Positions 8,142-17,073 of a DNA stretch of 38,581 bases are shown here, one piece after another (the first letter of the stretch is position 1; each line of letters begins with the position of its first letter). The DNA is from Bacteroidetes bacterium GWA2_31_9 (GTDB lineage Bacteria > Bacteroidota > Bacteroidia > Bacteroidales > GWF2-33-38): positions 1 through 38,581 of the forward strand of contig MEND01000131.1 in the NCBI GenBank assembly GCA_001768975.1, written 5' to 3'. The notes under the pieces are model-generated. The model searched no databases. It had not been told where the DNA came from and saw only the letters and a list, made by a program, of their open reading frames with translations. The translations under genes and the position numbers were made by a program.

Positions 8142-8185
8142 CACTTCGACTTGTTTCGTATTCGCTCAACAACAAAAGCTCAGTG
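8142..8185. repeat. Interrupted copy of a CACTTCGAC...AAGCTCAGTG repeat
   Basis: CACTTCGAC (8142-8150) and AAGCTCAGTG (8176-8185) are the two halves of a palindrome-like word whose diverged complement forms the loop of the clpP-clpX hairpin (3094-3112). Here the halves are separated by about 25 bp. It lies between the nuclease and permease genes. Its function is unknown. Confidence 0.4.
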
Positions 8186-8225
8186 CAAAGCGATTTAACA
8201 TGTAACAATTTAACCATATAATCAT

Positions 8226-8849
8226 TTATTGCTCTTTACTTCGTTTGGAAATTTCATCACGTATTTCAGAGGCTTTTTCGTAATCTTCGTCGCCGATAGC
8301 TTTTTCAAGTAAGCCATTTAAGTCTGTAAGATTATATGATGAATATTTAGACGATTTTGAAGTTGATTTTATAGGAATTTTTTCTTTATGCTCTTCGCCC
8401 AATCCTTCTTCAATAATTTCTTGTTTTTGTTGTTTGTCGAAGTCAAGTATAATTCCAGCTTTGGTAAGTATTTCTTCGGTAGTGTAAATAGGGCATTTAA
8501 ATCTTAAAGCTAATGCAATAGCATCAGACGTTCGGGCATCGATACGAATTGCTGCTCCTCTACTTTGGATAACCAATTCGGAAAAAAATATGCCTTCTTC
8601 GAGTTTGTAAATGTTTACTTCAGTAAATTTAATTTCTACAGTTCTGGCTAGGCTAACAAATAAGTCGTGAGTAAGTGGCCGAGGCGGTTTTAATCCTTCA
8701 AGTTCAATTGCAATAGCTTGTGCTTCGTAACCTCCAATTATTATTGGTAATCGTCTTTCGCCATTTTCCTCCGATAGAAGCAGTGCATAAGCCCCCGATT
8801 GTGTTTGACTATAAGTAAGTCCCAGAACATTCAAACTTATTTTATCCAT
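8226..8849 (-). CDS. Bifunctional nuclease family protein (DUF151) with UVR motif
   Basis: The 207-aa protein begins with a DUF151/BFN domain (about residues 1-135: LNVLGLTYSQTQSGAYALLL, RRLPIIIGGYEAQAIAIELEG, RIDARTSDAIALALRFKCPIY). It ends with a UvrB/UvrC-type helical motif (about 170-203: LNGLLEKAIGDEDYEKASEI). The best-studied relatives are plant proteins reported to have RNase and DNase activity; the role in bacteria is not settled. This two-domain form is common in Bacteroidota and is often next to a nucleoside permease, as here, hinting at a link with nucleotide salvage. Confidence 0.88.
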   Translation of the reverse strand: MDKISLNVLGLTYSQTQSGAYALLLSEENGERRLPIIIGGYEAQAIAIELEGLKPPRPLTHDLFVSLARTVEIKFTEVNIYKLEEGIFFSELVIQSRGAAIRIDARTSDAIALALRFKCPIYTTEEILTKAGIILDFDKQQKQEIIEEGLGEEHKEKIPIKSTSKSSKYSSYNLTDLNGLLEKAIGDEDYEKASEIRDEISKRSKEQ

Positions 8850-8888
8850 AAAAAATACTTGGAATCCATATTATAAAATTGACATAGA

Positions 8889-8896
8889 CAAATATA
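8889..8896 (-). promoter_or_regulatory. Putative -7 box of the bifunctional nuclease gene
   Basis: On the minus strand the sequence reads TATATTTG, a full match to TAnnTTTG, 39 bp before the ATG at 8849. No good -33 TTTG is seen at the expected distance, so the assignment rests on the -7 box alone. Confidence 0.45.
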
Positions 8897-8968
8897 ATGA
8901 AATAGTTTTTAGAATAAATATTAATTTAGAATAATGTAGAGCTTAAATAATGATTTAAGAAATATATT

Positions 8969-9412
8969 TTACAAAGAATTTCTTTCAAATTTTTGTAGTT
9001 TTTCTTTCCATACTTGAGGTGTTTCTATTGAAATGTTTTTGAAAAAATCGTAACAAACAATAACAGACTTATTTATTGAGTTAAGCTCATTTTTTTGATT
9101 AAAAATTCCCTGTTCCATTTCGAAACTTTTTGTTCCAATTCGGCTTGTTCTAGAAAAAACAGTAATAGTATCGTTTAAATAAATTGGTTTTATATAGTCA
9201 ACACAAGTATTTACTAATACAACACCATAATTTTTCCAGTCGATAATATTTTCAAAAACTAAATTAAAATAATGCAAACGACCAACTCCAAAATAATTAA
9301 TATACTCTGTATTATTAACATGCCCCATTAAATCTAAATCGTTGAAACGAATCTGAACAGGGATTGAATGATTGAAAAGGTCTAGAGTTATCTTCCTATT
9401 CATTTTTAACAT
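8969..9412 (-). CDS. Acyl-CoA thioesterase, hotdog fold (YbgC/4HBT-like)
   Basis: This 147-aa protein fits a single hotdog domain. The segment VQIRFNDLDLMGHVNNTEYINYF holds the family pattern (R-x-x-D-x-D-x-x-G-H-V-N-N) with the catalytic-type Asp before MGHVNN. It probably hydrolyses acyl-CoA or similar thioesters in the cytoplasm; the acyl group is unknown. The start overlaps the end of the sugar dehydratase gene, by 17 bp from the ATG at 9412 or 8 bp from the second ATG at 9403. The two are therefore translationally coupled. The second ATG gives a more family-like N-terminus (MNRKITLDL). Confidence 0.85.
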   Translation of the reverse strand: MLKMNRKITLDLFNHSIPVQIRFNDLDLMGHVNNTEYINYFGVGRLHYFNLVFENIIDWKNYGVVLVNTCVDYIKPIYLNDTITVFSRTSRIGTKSFEMEQGIFNQKNELNSINKSVIVCYDFFKNISIETPQVWKEKLQKFERNSL

Positions 9413-11282
9413 CTAAAGCTTCGTAAACAGAATTTTTGCTTTTGAACTCGGGAACAATGTTCTTCATTTTTCTTACAATTTCAATACAATCGGGTGATTT
9501 TGTTAACGAAACAAGTTCCTCAACATCTATATTTACATCATCATGCTTATATTCTGCAACTTTCGCTATCATTATTTTTTTATGATGAGTTGGAAGATTA
9601 TTTTCATTAATGTTTAATAGTTCTTCGTATAGTTTTTCGCCTGGTCTTAGACCTGTAAATTCAATTTTAATATCTGTGCCAAGTGTTAAGCCCGAAAGTT
9701 TTATCATTTTTTTAGCCAAATCGACAATTTTAACCGGACGACCCATATCAAAAATATAAACTTCTCCTCCTTTTCCCATAGCTCCTGCTTCTAAAACCAG
9801 CTGACAGGCTTCAGGAATTGTCATAAAGAATCGGGTTATTTCGGGATGTGTTATTGTAACCGGCCCTCCGGCTTCGATTTGCTTTTTAAAACGAGGAATT
9901 ACCGAACCATTTGAGCCTAAAACATTGCCAAAACGAGTAGTTATAAATGCAGTTTCGGAGCATTGATTTAGAGATTGTATGTAGATTTCGGCAATTCGCT
10001 TCGATGCTCCCATTATGTTTGTTGGATTTACTGCTTTGTCGGTAGAAATCATTACAAACTTTACGATGTTATATTTATTGGCTAAATCGGCAACAACTTT
10101 GGTTCCGTAAACATTTGTTTTTATTGCTTCTGATGGATTGTTTTCCATCATTGGAACATGCTTGTAAGCTGCTGCATGAAAAACAATTGAAGGCTTAAAT
10201 TTACTTATTATTTCCTCAACTCGTGATTTATCAGTAACATTTCCAATTACTGCTTCATAATTTTTAAAGTTCCATTGTTCTAAAAGTTCAAGTTCTAAAT
10301 CGTAAAGTTCAGATTCTGCTTTATCAAATAATATTATTGATTTTGGATTGAAACTTGTTAACTGTCTGACAATTTCGCTACCGATTGAACCGGCGGCACC
10401 AGTTACTAAAACCGTAGAATTTAAAATAATATTCCCAATTTCTTTAACATCAAGTTTTATAGGACTACGTTCGAGTAAATCTTCAATTTTTACCGTTTTT
10501 ATCTGATTTAGACTTAATTCGCCATTAATCCAGTTTTCGATTGGTGGAACGTCTAAAACCTCAACATTATGATTTAAACAAATCTCAATTACATCTTTTT
10601 TGCGAGTTTTTCCAAGATGTTTTTTTGCAATAATTAATTTTGAAACAGAATGTTTGGTGAAAAGATATTCAAGTCTATCGACGTGTAAAATCGAAATTCC
10701 TTCTAGTTTTTTTCCTTTATTTCGGTTTGTGTTATCAATTAGAGCAACTATTTTATATTTAAATTCATGGTCGCTTTCTAGGGTTCGTTTTGTTGCCAGT
10801 GCAGTTTCGCCAGTTCCATAAATAACAATATTGTTTTTCTCTTTATTGGCTGTATTTAGTTCGTAATAGATAAATTTTACGAACATTCGAAAAGCAATCA
10901 AAACAAAAATAGAACTAATAAAATCAATAATAATAATTGAAAATGGAATAAAAAAAGTAGCATTAATAAAGTAGTATGAAACCACATTATATAATGCAAA
11001 AAGTACTGAGCCAGATAATATTGTAATAAAAATTCTTTCAGCATCTTCTGTACTTGTAAACCGTACAATACCGCTGTATGTTTTGCCTATTATAAAGCTA
11101 ATTATTCGAGCTATTATAACTGTTGGAATTACATATTTTAACGATTGTAAATCGGTTTCAGGAATTGAAAAATTAAACCTGAGCATATATGCCAGAATAA
11201 TACTAAATAATACAATAAATGTATCAATTAATAAAATTACCCATGAAGGAGTATTTTTTCTTAATAGATTAATCTGGTTCAT
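9396..11282 (-). CDS. Membrane UDP-sugar 4,6-dehydratase, FlaA1/PglF/WbpM type
   Basis: The 628-aa protein has four N-terminal membrane helices (about residues 14-36, 48-66, 84-104, 108-135), a CoA-binding-like domain (150-270), and a short-chain dehydrogenase domain with the NAD motif VTGAAGSIG (293-301). In the active site the usual Tyr is replaced by Met424 (IMGASK, Lys428), with Asp415-Lys416 in STDKA. That is the signature of inverting 4,6-dehydratases such as FlaA1 and PglF. It should convert a UDP-N-acetylhexosamine to the 4-keto-6-deoxy sugar for surface polysaccharide or protein glycans. The thioesterase gene overlaps its end. Its start lies only about 10 bp past the trxA terminator. 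Confidence 0.92.
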   Translation of the reverse strand: MNQINLLRKNTPSWVILLIDTFIVLFSIILAYMLRFNFSIPETDLQSLKYVIPTVIIARIISFIIGKTYSGIVRFTSTEDAERIFITILSGSVLFALYNVVSYYFINATFFIPFSIIIIDFISSIFVLIAFRMFVKFIYYELNTANKEKNNIVIYGTGETALATKRTLESDHEFKYKIVALIDNTNRNKGKKLEGISILHVDRLEYLFTKHSVSKLIIAKKHLGKTRKKDVIEICLNHNVEVLDVPPIENWINGELSLNQIKTVKIEDLLERSPIKLDVKEIGNIILNSTVLVTGAAGSIGSEIVRQLTSFNPKSIILFDKAESELYDLELELLEQWNFKNYEAVIGNVTDKSRVEEIISKFKPSIVFHAAAYKHVPMMENNPSEAIKTNVYGTKVVADLANKYNIVKFVMISTDKAVNPTNIMGASKRIAEIYIQSLNQCSETAFITTRFGNVLGSNGSVIPRFKKQIEAGGPVTITHPEITRFFMTIPEACQLVLEAGAMGKGGEVYIFDMGRPVKIVDLAKKMIKLSGLTLGTDIKIEFTGLRPGEKLYEELLNINENNLPTHHKKIMIAKVAEYKHDDVNIDVEELVSLTKSPDCIEIVRKMKNIVPEFKSKNSVYEALDVKNE

Positions 11283-11291
11283 AACTTTTTC

Positions 11292-11325
11292 AAAAAAAAA
11301 GGCACAAGATTAACATCTTATGCCT
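11292..11325 (-). terminator. Rho-independent terminator of trxA
   Basis: On the minus strand AGGCATAAGAT and ATCTTGTGCCT pair over 11 bp (one U-G pair) around a 4-nt GTTA loop, followed by nine T. Seen on the plus strand: arms 11315-11325 and 11300-11310, T-run 11292-11300. It is one of the best intrinsic terminators in the window and closes the dnaE-trxA transcript. Confidence 0.85.
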
Positions 11326-11345
11326 AATTCAAAACCTAAAAAATT

Positions 11346-11663
11346 CTATAATAAAGCATCAATTTTAGATGCTAAAACGCTTTTTGGAACTGCGCCAACT
11401 TGTTTATCAGCAACTTCGCCATTTTTAATAAATAAAATTGTTGGAATATTTCTGATTCCAAATCTTGCAGAAATTCCAGGATTGCTGTCAACGTCAACTT
11501 TTCCAATTTTTGCTTTTCCTTGGTATTCATCAGCTAATTCGCTAATAATTGGAGCTACCATTCTGCATGGACCACACCATTCAGCCCAAAAATCAACAAC
11601 TACTGGTTTGTCAGATTTTAATACTTCTTCTTCAAAATTTAAATCTGTAAATTCTAATGCCAT
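11346..11663 (-). CDS. trxA: Thioredoxin
   Basis: This 105-aa protein has standard thioredoxin length and the redox site WCGPC with Cys30 and Cys33. The cis-proline follows in RNIPTILFI, and the GxVPKxxL-like end is present. It has no signal peptide, so it acts in the cytoplasm, reducing disulfides in enzymes such as ribonucleotide reductase. The gene starts 45 bp after the dnaE stop and ends at a clear terminator, so dnaE and trxA probably share a transcript. Confidence 0.95.
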   Translation of the reverse strand: MALEFTDLNFEEEVLKSDKPVVVDFWAEWCGPCRMVAPIISELADEYQGKAKIGKVDVDSNPGISARFGIRNIPTILFIKNGEVADKQVGAVPKSVLASKIDALL

Positions 11664-11708
11664 GATTATAAGTGTTTAATTGTTATATATTTAAGTAATT
11701 CGGTGATT

Positions 11709-14700
11709 TTATTCAATTTTGTACTCAATAAAAGAATTTTTTTCGAGAAAATCAATAAATTCCTTTGAAATAAATACACGTTTTGTTCTTGAAAACAATT
11801 CAACTTGTATCTCGCTCAGTGGGTCGTATAATACAAAATTTAACTGAGTTTTTCCGGTATATTTATCAGAATATTCGAGTATGTTCTTAATCAGCTCTTT
11901 GTTTATGTCTGATGCTGAAACAATTAGCTTCAATCGCTTAATGCTCTTTTCACGCATTTCAGATAGCAGTTCAACATGCGAAATTCTAAATTCCATTTCA
12001 ACCTCTTGCTGTGGTTTATCTTTACTTGCATAAAAATTTCTTGCTTTGTAACGCCCTTTTATAAAAAGGCTAAAGCCCATAGTAAAGAATTTTTTGAAAT
12101 TCACATAGTCATCGGTAAATAAAGTAAACTTTATAGAATCGGTATAATCCTCAATCATATAAGTTCCATAAGGCTTTCCGGTTTTTCCGAGACCTTCTTT
12201 AACCTGAACAACAATACCAGCAATTGAATATTCTTTATCAAGATTCTTGTTAACCTCTTTAAGTTCAGTTATTGATGTATTACAGAAATGATCAATTTCA
12301 AGCCTGTAATCGTCGAGTGGATGAGCCGATAGATAAATTCCAATATGATCTTTTTCTTTATTTAACAAATCAAGATTTGTCCATTCTTCGCCAGTAGGAA
12401 TGTCGGGTTGTTGAATTTTTGCTTCTAAAATATCTCCAAATAAGGATTGTTGCATTGAGCTTTTATCTTCTTTAAATTTATTTCCATAGTTTATTAATTT
12501 CTCTATGAAATTTCCGCTTGAATCTTCAATAAAATACTGATGTCGAGCAATATTTGTAAACAAATCGAAGCCTCCTGATAAAGCTAAAGCTTCAAGTCCT
12601 TTTTTATTTACAGCCGACAAATTAATTCTTTCTATAAATTCGAAAAGGGAATTAAAGTTTCCATTTTTTTCTCTTTCTTCAATTATTGTGATTGCTGAGT
12701 TTTCGCCAAATCCTTTAACTGCAGCTAATCCAAATCTGATTGCTCCAGCTTTATTTACACTAAATCGTAAATCGCTTTCGTTAACATCTGGACCAAGAAC
12801 CTGAATTCCCATTCTTTTGCACTCGTCCATCAGAATTGTAATTTTTTTAATATCGTTGAGGTTACGACTAAGAACAGCCGCCATAAATTCTGCCGGATAA
12901 TGTGCTTTAAGATAAGCCATTCGGTACGACACATAAGCATAACAGGTTGAATGCGATTTGTTAAATGCATACTCTGCAAATGCTTCCCAATCTTGCCAAA
13001 CTTTGTGGGCAATTTTTTCGTCGTGATTGTTTTTTTTGCAACCTTCTATAAATTTGACTTTCAGTTTGTCCATTTCTTCACGCTTCTTTTTACCCATCGC
13101 TTTTCGGAGAATATCCGATTCGCCACGTGTAAATCCTGCCAAAGTTCTGGACAATAACATCACCTGTTCCTGATATACTGTAATTCCGTAGGTTTCTTTC
13201 AAAACCTCTTCCATCTCTGCCAAATCGTATTCGATTGGTTCTTTTCCGTGCTTTCTTTTTACAAACTTTGGAATGTACTCCATCGGACCAGGTCGATAAA
13301 GTGCATTCATTGCAATAATATCTTCGAATTTATTTGGTTTTAGTTCACGAAGATATTTTCTCATCCCTTCAGACTCAAACTGGAATACACCGGTAGTATC
13401 TCCCATACTGTATAAATGAAAGGTTTTTTCGTCGTCGTGAGGAATATTATCTATATCAATGTCTATTTTTCTTGTTTTCTTGATTAACTCTGTTGACTCT
13501 TTAATAATTGACAATGTTTTTAATCCTAGAAAATCCATTTTTAAAAGTCCAACTTGCTCAACAAGTGAACCTTCGAATTGTGTTACAAGTTCAATTGAAC
13601 CTGCATCTTTTGACATGTACAAAGGAATATACTCGTCTAAATCTTCTTTTCCTATAATTACTCCACAAGCATGAGTTCCAACATTTCGGATGCTTCCTTC
13701 GAGCGAAACGGCATATTTTAATGTGTTAGCAATCTGTATATTATCTGATTTTTTTGCATCTGCTAATTCGGGAACTTGCTTAAATGCGTCGATGAAGCTT
13801 GTTCCAGCTCTTTCGGGAACTAGTTTTGCAAGCCTGTCGGCATCTTTAAGTGGAAGATTTTCGACTCTTGCAACATCACGAATTGCCATTTTTGGTTGCA
13901 TACTTCCGAAAGTAATAATCTGAGCAACTCGTTTTACTCCATACTTTTCAACAACCCATTTCATTACTCTATCACGTCCCTCTTCGTCGAAGTCGATGTC
14001 GATATCAGGCATTGAAATACGATCAGGATTTAAAAATCTTTCGAAAAGTAAATTATATGCTAATGGATTAACATTTGTAATTTCAAGGCAATATGCAGCA
14101 ACTGAGCCAGCAGCAGAGCCTCTTCCTGGTCCAACCCACACACCCATTCCACGTGCTGCACGTAAAAAATCCTGAACAATAAGGAAATAACCAGGAAATC
14201 CCATATTGTTGATTGTTTCAAGCTCAAAATCAATACGTTCCTTTATTGCAATATCATAATTTTCGCCATATCTTTTAATTGCACCATCGTAAACAAGTTT
14301 TCGTAAATAATCGGACTCCAGTTTTACACGAATTACTTTTTCGTATCCGCCAAGTCGCTTATAAGCATCCTCGCTATACTCTTCTATAAGTTGAGCTTCT
14401 GAAAATTTACTTTTATAACCTTCTTCTGTATCGAAACTATCAGGAATTGGAAAAACAGGCATTATTGGACTGCTGTTTAAATTGTATGTTTCAATTTTTT
14501 CGGCTACTTCTAAAGTATTGCTAATGACTTCTGGTAAGTCTGCAAATATTTCTGCCATTTCAGCAGGACTTTTAAGATATTCCTGCTTTGTATAACGCAT
14601 TCGTTTAAAATCGCTTACAAGACTGTTTGTGTTAATGCAAATTAAGCGATCGTGAGCTTCTGCATCTTGAGCCTCAACAAAATGGACATCGTTGGTTGCT

Positions 14701-15332
14701 ACAACTTTAACATTATGTTTTTTTGCTAATCGAATTAGTTCGACATTAGCTCTTAGCTGCAATTGATAAACTTCTTGATCTGCCGATGGATCAGTAGTTT
14801 TATGACGTTGAATTTCGAGATAATAGTCATCGCCAAAAAGTGCTTTATATTCTTCAATTGCTTTTTCGGCTTTGTCAATATCGTTTTTAAGAATTGCTCT
14901 GGGAACTTCACCTGCAATACATGCCGAAAGAGCAATAATTCCTTCATGATGTTTTGCTAAAATTTCCTTGTCGATTCGTGGTTTGTAGTAAAATCCTTCG
15001 GTATAAGCCATGGTTACAAGCTTGATAAGATTTTTATAACCAACCAGATTTTTTGCAAGTAATATTAAATGATTTCCACTAGCATCTTCTTTTGTTGATT
15101 TGTCGAATCGGCTTGTACGAGCAACATAAGCCTCGCATCCAAGAATTGGCTTGATATTGTTTTTTATAGCTGTATCGTAAAAAGTTTTAGCTCCAAACAT
15201 GTTTCCATGGTCGGTAAGAGCTATAGATGTCATGTTATATTCTTTGGCTTTTTTAATAAGAAGCTTAATATCAGACGCTCCATCTAGTACAGAATACATT
15301 GAATGGACATGTAGGTGAACAAAGTTCGACAT
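11709..15332 (-). CDS. dnaE: DNA polymerase III alpha subunit
   Basis: The 1207-aa catalytic subunit of the replicative polymerase begins with a PHP domain (HLHVHSMYSVLDG, TDHGNMFG). The polymerase core contains GPGRGSAAGS (401-410) and the catalytic acidic motif PDIDIDF (Asp443, Asp445). The YAFNKSHSTCYAYVSYR segment, the helix-hairpin-helix region and a C-terminal OB domain (about 1000-1090) follow. PHP metal-binding residues look largely kept, so proofreading by this domain is possible but unproven. No inactivating change is seen. The gene lies between the CvfB-like gene and trxA on the same strand. Confidence 0.97.
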   Translation of the reverse strand: MSNFVHLHVHSMYSVLDGASDIKLLIKKAKEYNMTSIALTDHGNMFGAKTFYDTAIKNNIKPILGCEAYVARTSRFDKSTKEDASGNHLILLAKNLVGYKNLIKLVTMAYTEGFYYKPRIDKEILAKHHEGIIALSACIAGEVPRAILKNDIDKAEKAIEEYKALFGDDYYLEIQRHKTTDPSADQEVYQLQLRANVELIRLAKKHNVKVVATNDVHFVEAQDAEAHDRLICINTNSLVSDFKRMRYTKQEYLKSPAEMAEIFADLPEVISNTLEVAEKIETYNLNSSPIMPVFPIPDSFDTEEGYKSKFSEAQLIEEYSEDAYKRLGGYEKVIRVKLESDYLRKLVYDGAIKRYGENYDIAIKERIDFELETINNMGFPGYFLIVQDFLRAARGMGVWVGPGRGSAAGSVAAYCLEITNVNPLAYNLLFERFLNPDRISMPDIDIDFDEEGRDRVMKWVVEKYGVKRVAQIITFGSMQPKMAIRDVARVENLPLKDADRLAKLVPERAGTSFIDAFKQVPELADAKKSDNIQIANTLKYAVSLEGSIRNVGTHACGVIIGKEDLDEYIPLYMSKDAGSIELVTQFEGSLVEQVGLLKMDFLGLKTLSIIKESTELIKKTRKIDIDIDNIPHDDEKTFHLYSMGDTTGVFQFESEGMRKYLRELKPNKFEDIIAMNALYRPGPMEYIPKFVKRKHGKEPIEYDLAEMEEVLKETYGITVYQEQVMLLSRTLAGFTRGESDILRKAMGKKKREEMDKLKVKFIEGCKKNNHDEKIAHKVWQDWEAFAEYAFNKSHSTCYAYVSYRMAYLKAHYPAEFMAAVLSRNLNDIKKITILMDECKRMGIQVLGPDVNESDLRFSVNKAGAIRFGLAAVKGFGENSAITIIEEREKNGNFNSLFEFIERINLSAVNKKGLEALALSGGFDLFTNIARHQYFIEDSSGNFIEKLINYGNKFKEDKSSMQQSLFGDILEAKIQQPDIPTGEEWTNLDLLNKEKDHIGIYLSAHPLDDYRLEIDHFCNTSITELKEVNKNLDKEYSIAGIVVQVKEGLGKTGKPYGTYMIEDYTDSIKFTLFTDDYVNFKKFFTMGFSLFIKGRYKARNFYASKDKPQQEVEMEFRISHVELLSEMREKSIKRLKLIVSASDINKELIKNILEYSDKYTGKTQLNFVLYDPLSEIQVELFSRTKRVFISKEFIDFLEKNSFIEYKIE

Positions 15333-15425
15333 TTTGAGATTATATGTTTTAGATTTTTGTAAAAATAGTGTAAAAGTTGGCTGTATTTTGATGTGTTGAT
15401 GAAATGTTGATAAAAAGGATAAGTC

Positions 15426-16259
15426 TTAAATCAACTTAATTCCATCAGCCAATAACTCTATTTTCTTTTGTTTGTACAAAGTGCCGATTGCTTTTTTGTA
15501 AGCTTTTTTGCTTATTCCAAATTCGGAATAAATATCATCTGGTGAGCTTTTATCGGTTATTTGTAAAAACCCATCATTATCGACTAAAGTTTGATAAATT
15601 ATTTCGCAATTTGGGTCGTTAGAGTTTTCAAATCCAATTGGATGAAGCGAAATGTCAACTTTATTGTCTTCTCTGATTTTTTTAACATATCCTAAATGTT
15701 TTTCGCCAATATTTAGTCTTTTGAATATTTCGTTGTCGAAAATTAGTCCGCTGTGTTTATTGTTTATAATTACTGAATATCCCATATCTGTTTGTCTCAA
15801 GATTAGAATATCAACTTTTTCACCTTCTTTAATTGTTAAAACGTCGTTACTAAGATATTTTTCAACTTTGTTGCTGGCAAAAAGTCGGTCGGTTTCTTTA
15901 TCAAGGTCTAAATAAACAACATACCAACGACCTCTTTCCATCCTCATGCGTTGCTCTTTGAATGGAACCAGTAAGTTTTTTTCCATTCCCCAATCGACAA
16001 AAGTTCCGACTCTTGCTTCGTCAGTTACTTCTAATAATGCAAATTCATGTAAAAGTATTTTTGGAGTTAAATTAGTTGCTATTTTTCGTTCTTCGCCATC
16101 ACGATAAACAAAAACATCAATTTTATCGCCCATGTTTACATTTTCAGGACAATATTTTAGTGGCAAAAGAACATCTTCGCCTGAATCATCGCCAAGAAAC
16201 AAGCCAACGCTTGTTGACCTTAAAATTGTAAGATTATTGTATTTCCCTATTTCAATCAC
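15426..16259 (-). CDS. S1-domain RNA-binding protein, CvfB/YitL-like
   Basis: The 277-aa protein consists of tandem S1-type beta-barrel domains and a C-terminal winged-helix part. The pattern RVGTFVDWGMEKNLLVPFKEQ (about residues 82-102) is typical of CvfB-family S1 domains, and the end (DIYSEFGISKKAYKKAIGTLYKQKKIEL) fits the winged helix. Family members bind RNA; the Staphylococcus aureus homologue affects virulence gene expression, which need not apply here. It is followed after about 93 bp by dnaE on the same strand. Confidence 0.88.
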   Translation of the reverse strand: MIEIGKYNNLTILRSTSVGLFLGDDSGEDVLLPLKYCPENVNMGDKIDVFVYRDGEERKIATNLTPKILLHEFALLEVTDEARVGTFVDWGMEKNLLVPFKEQRMRMERGRWYVVYLDLDKETDRLFASNKVEKYLSNDVLTIKEGEKVDILILRQTDMGYSVIINNKHSGLIFDNEIFKRLNIGEKHLGYVKKIREDNKVDISLHPIGFENSNDPNCEIIYQTLVDNDGFLQITDKSSPDDIYSEFGISKKAYKKAIGTLYKQKKIELLADGIKLI

Positions 16260-16277
16260 TTTAAAAAAGATTTTTTA

Positions 16278-16285
16278 CAAAACTA
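16278..16285 (-). promoter_or_regulatory. Putative -7 box of the CvfB-like gene
   Basis: The minus strand reads TAGTTTTG, a TAnnTTTG match, 18 bp before the ATG. No convincing -33 box is present at the usual spacing. Confidence 0.4.
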
Positions 16286-16329
16286 ATCATTAGTAATGAG
16301 TGTTTGTAAGAAAACTCCAAAAAACAAAA

Positions 16330-16456
16330 AACAAATGTCAAACAAATTCCAATTCTCAAAATCTCAATTATTAAAACAGCTTAGATATTAGTTAGTTGTA
16401 ATTTAAGATTTATTTGGATTTTGAGAATTAACTTCGTTGAGCTCGCAAGCTCGGTT
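16330..16456. repeat. Degenerate CCAATTC repeat and 13-bp inverted repeat
   Basis: The 360-bp gap at 16260-16619 has no gene. It holds words like those at 168-740 (AAATTCC, AATTCTCAAAATC) and a perfect 13-bp inverted repeat AATTCTCAAAATC (16351-16363) / GATTTTGAGAATT (16417-16429) with a 53-nt loop. Next to it, at 16431-16456, is ACTTCGTTGAGCTCGCAAGC, a third relative of the CACTTCGACAAGCTCAGTG word, with arms GAGCT/AGCTC around CGCA. These may be decayed interspersed repeats. Confidence 0.5.
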
Positions 16457-16619
16457 GAAATTAGATATTTCTAAAAACACACTGTTTTTCAAGAAGCACT
16501 AATTATACATAAAACGTAATAATTTATTTGCATTTTATATTTCAAAACTAATAACTAAAATTTTTAGTAAAAATGTACAAATTTACACCACGCACAGTAT
16601 AATAAAATGGTAGAAAAGG

Positions 16620-17021
16620 CTATTTGTCTTTTTGTAATAACAAAAACAAGTAAGTAAGAGAGCCTTCAACTATAGCACAGCCAAAACATCTACCGCCAAA
16701 TGGTGCTAATGGATTATTCACATCATAGTAGTATTTATTTGATATAAGAAACGTTTTATTTTCATGATTATAAAAAGGATTGAATCGCGAATTTTTTAAA
16801 TAAAGTGAATCGTGATAAATATTGAAAGGAGATAATATTATTCTATTTTTAAAAGTGTAGTTTGATAAAGGAACTTTCTTATTACTTATTTCATTAAAAG
16901 TTAAAAAATCAAATGGTTTTTTAATGAGTTTTGCTGTGTCAGGTTTTGAAAATGTACTTGTTTGGGCATTACAAAAGGCTGAAAATATTACAATTAAAGA
17001 TGTTAACAAAGATTTTTGCAT
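16620..17021 (-). CDS. Secreted hypothetical protein
   Basis: I do not recognise this 133-aa protein. It has a clear signal peptide (hydrophobic residues 5-19, ending CNAQ, about residue 20), so it is exported to the periplasm or outer membrane. The mature part is rich in Asn, Phe and Tyr, with no repeats. The end has a hydrophobic stretch NPLAPFGGRCFGCAIVEGSL followed by TYLFLLLQK with two cysteines, which looks conserved rather than random. It lies 47 bp after the DUF3788 gene on the same strand, and could be cotranscribed with it and the histidine kinase. Confidence 0.7.
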   Translation of the reverse strand: MQKSLLTSLIVIFSAFCNAQTSTFSKPDTAKLIKKPFDFLTFNEISNKKVPLSNYTFKNRIILSPFNIYHDSLYLKNSRFNPFYNHENKTFLISNKYYYDVNNPLAPFGGRCFGCAIVEGSLTYLFLLLQKDK

Positions 17022-17044
17022 AATGGTTTTTACGCTTTATTAAT

Positions 17045-17073
17045 TTTTTAGTTTTGATGTTATTAAACTTAAA
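17045..17073 (+). repeat. 29-bp direct repeat, left copy
   Basis: This 29-bp sequence, ending GTTATTAAACTTAAA, recurs at 19762-19790 in the same orientation with a single mismatch. The two copies flank the DUF3788 gene, the histidine kinase and a REP element. This copy overlaps the stop codon of the DUF3788 gene. Confidence 0.8.

Noticed and set aside
10600-11313. Plus-strand open frames inside the dehydratase, trxA, dnaE and CvfB-like genes
   Set aside because: They are antisense shadows of well-recognised minus-strand genes.
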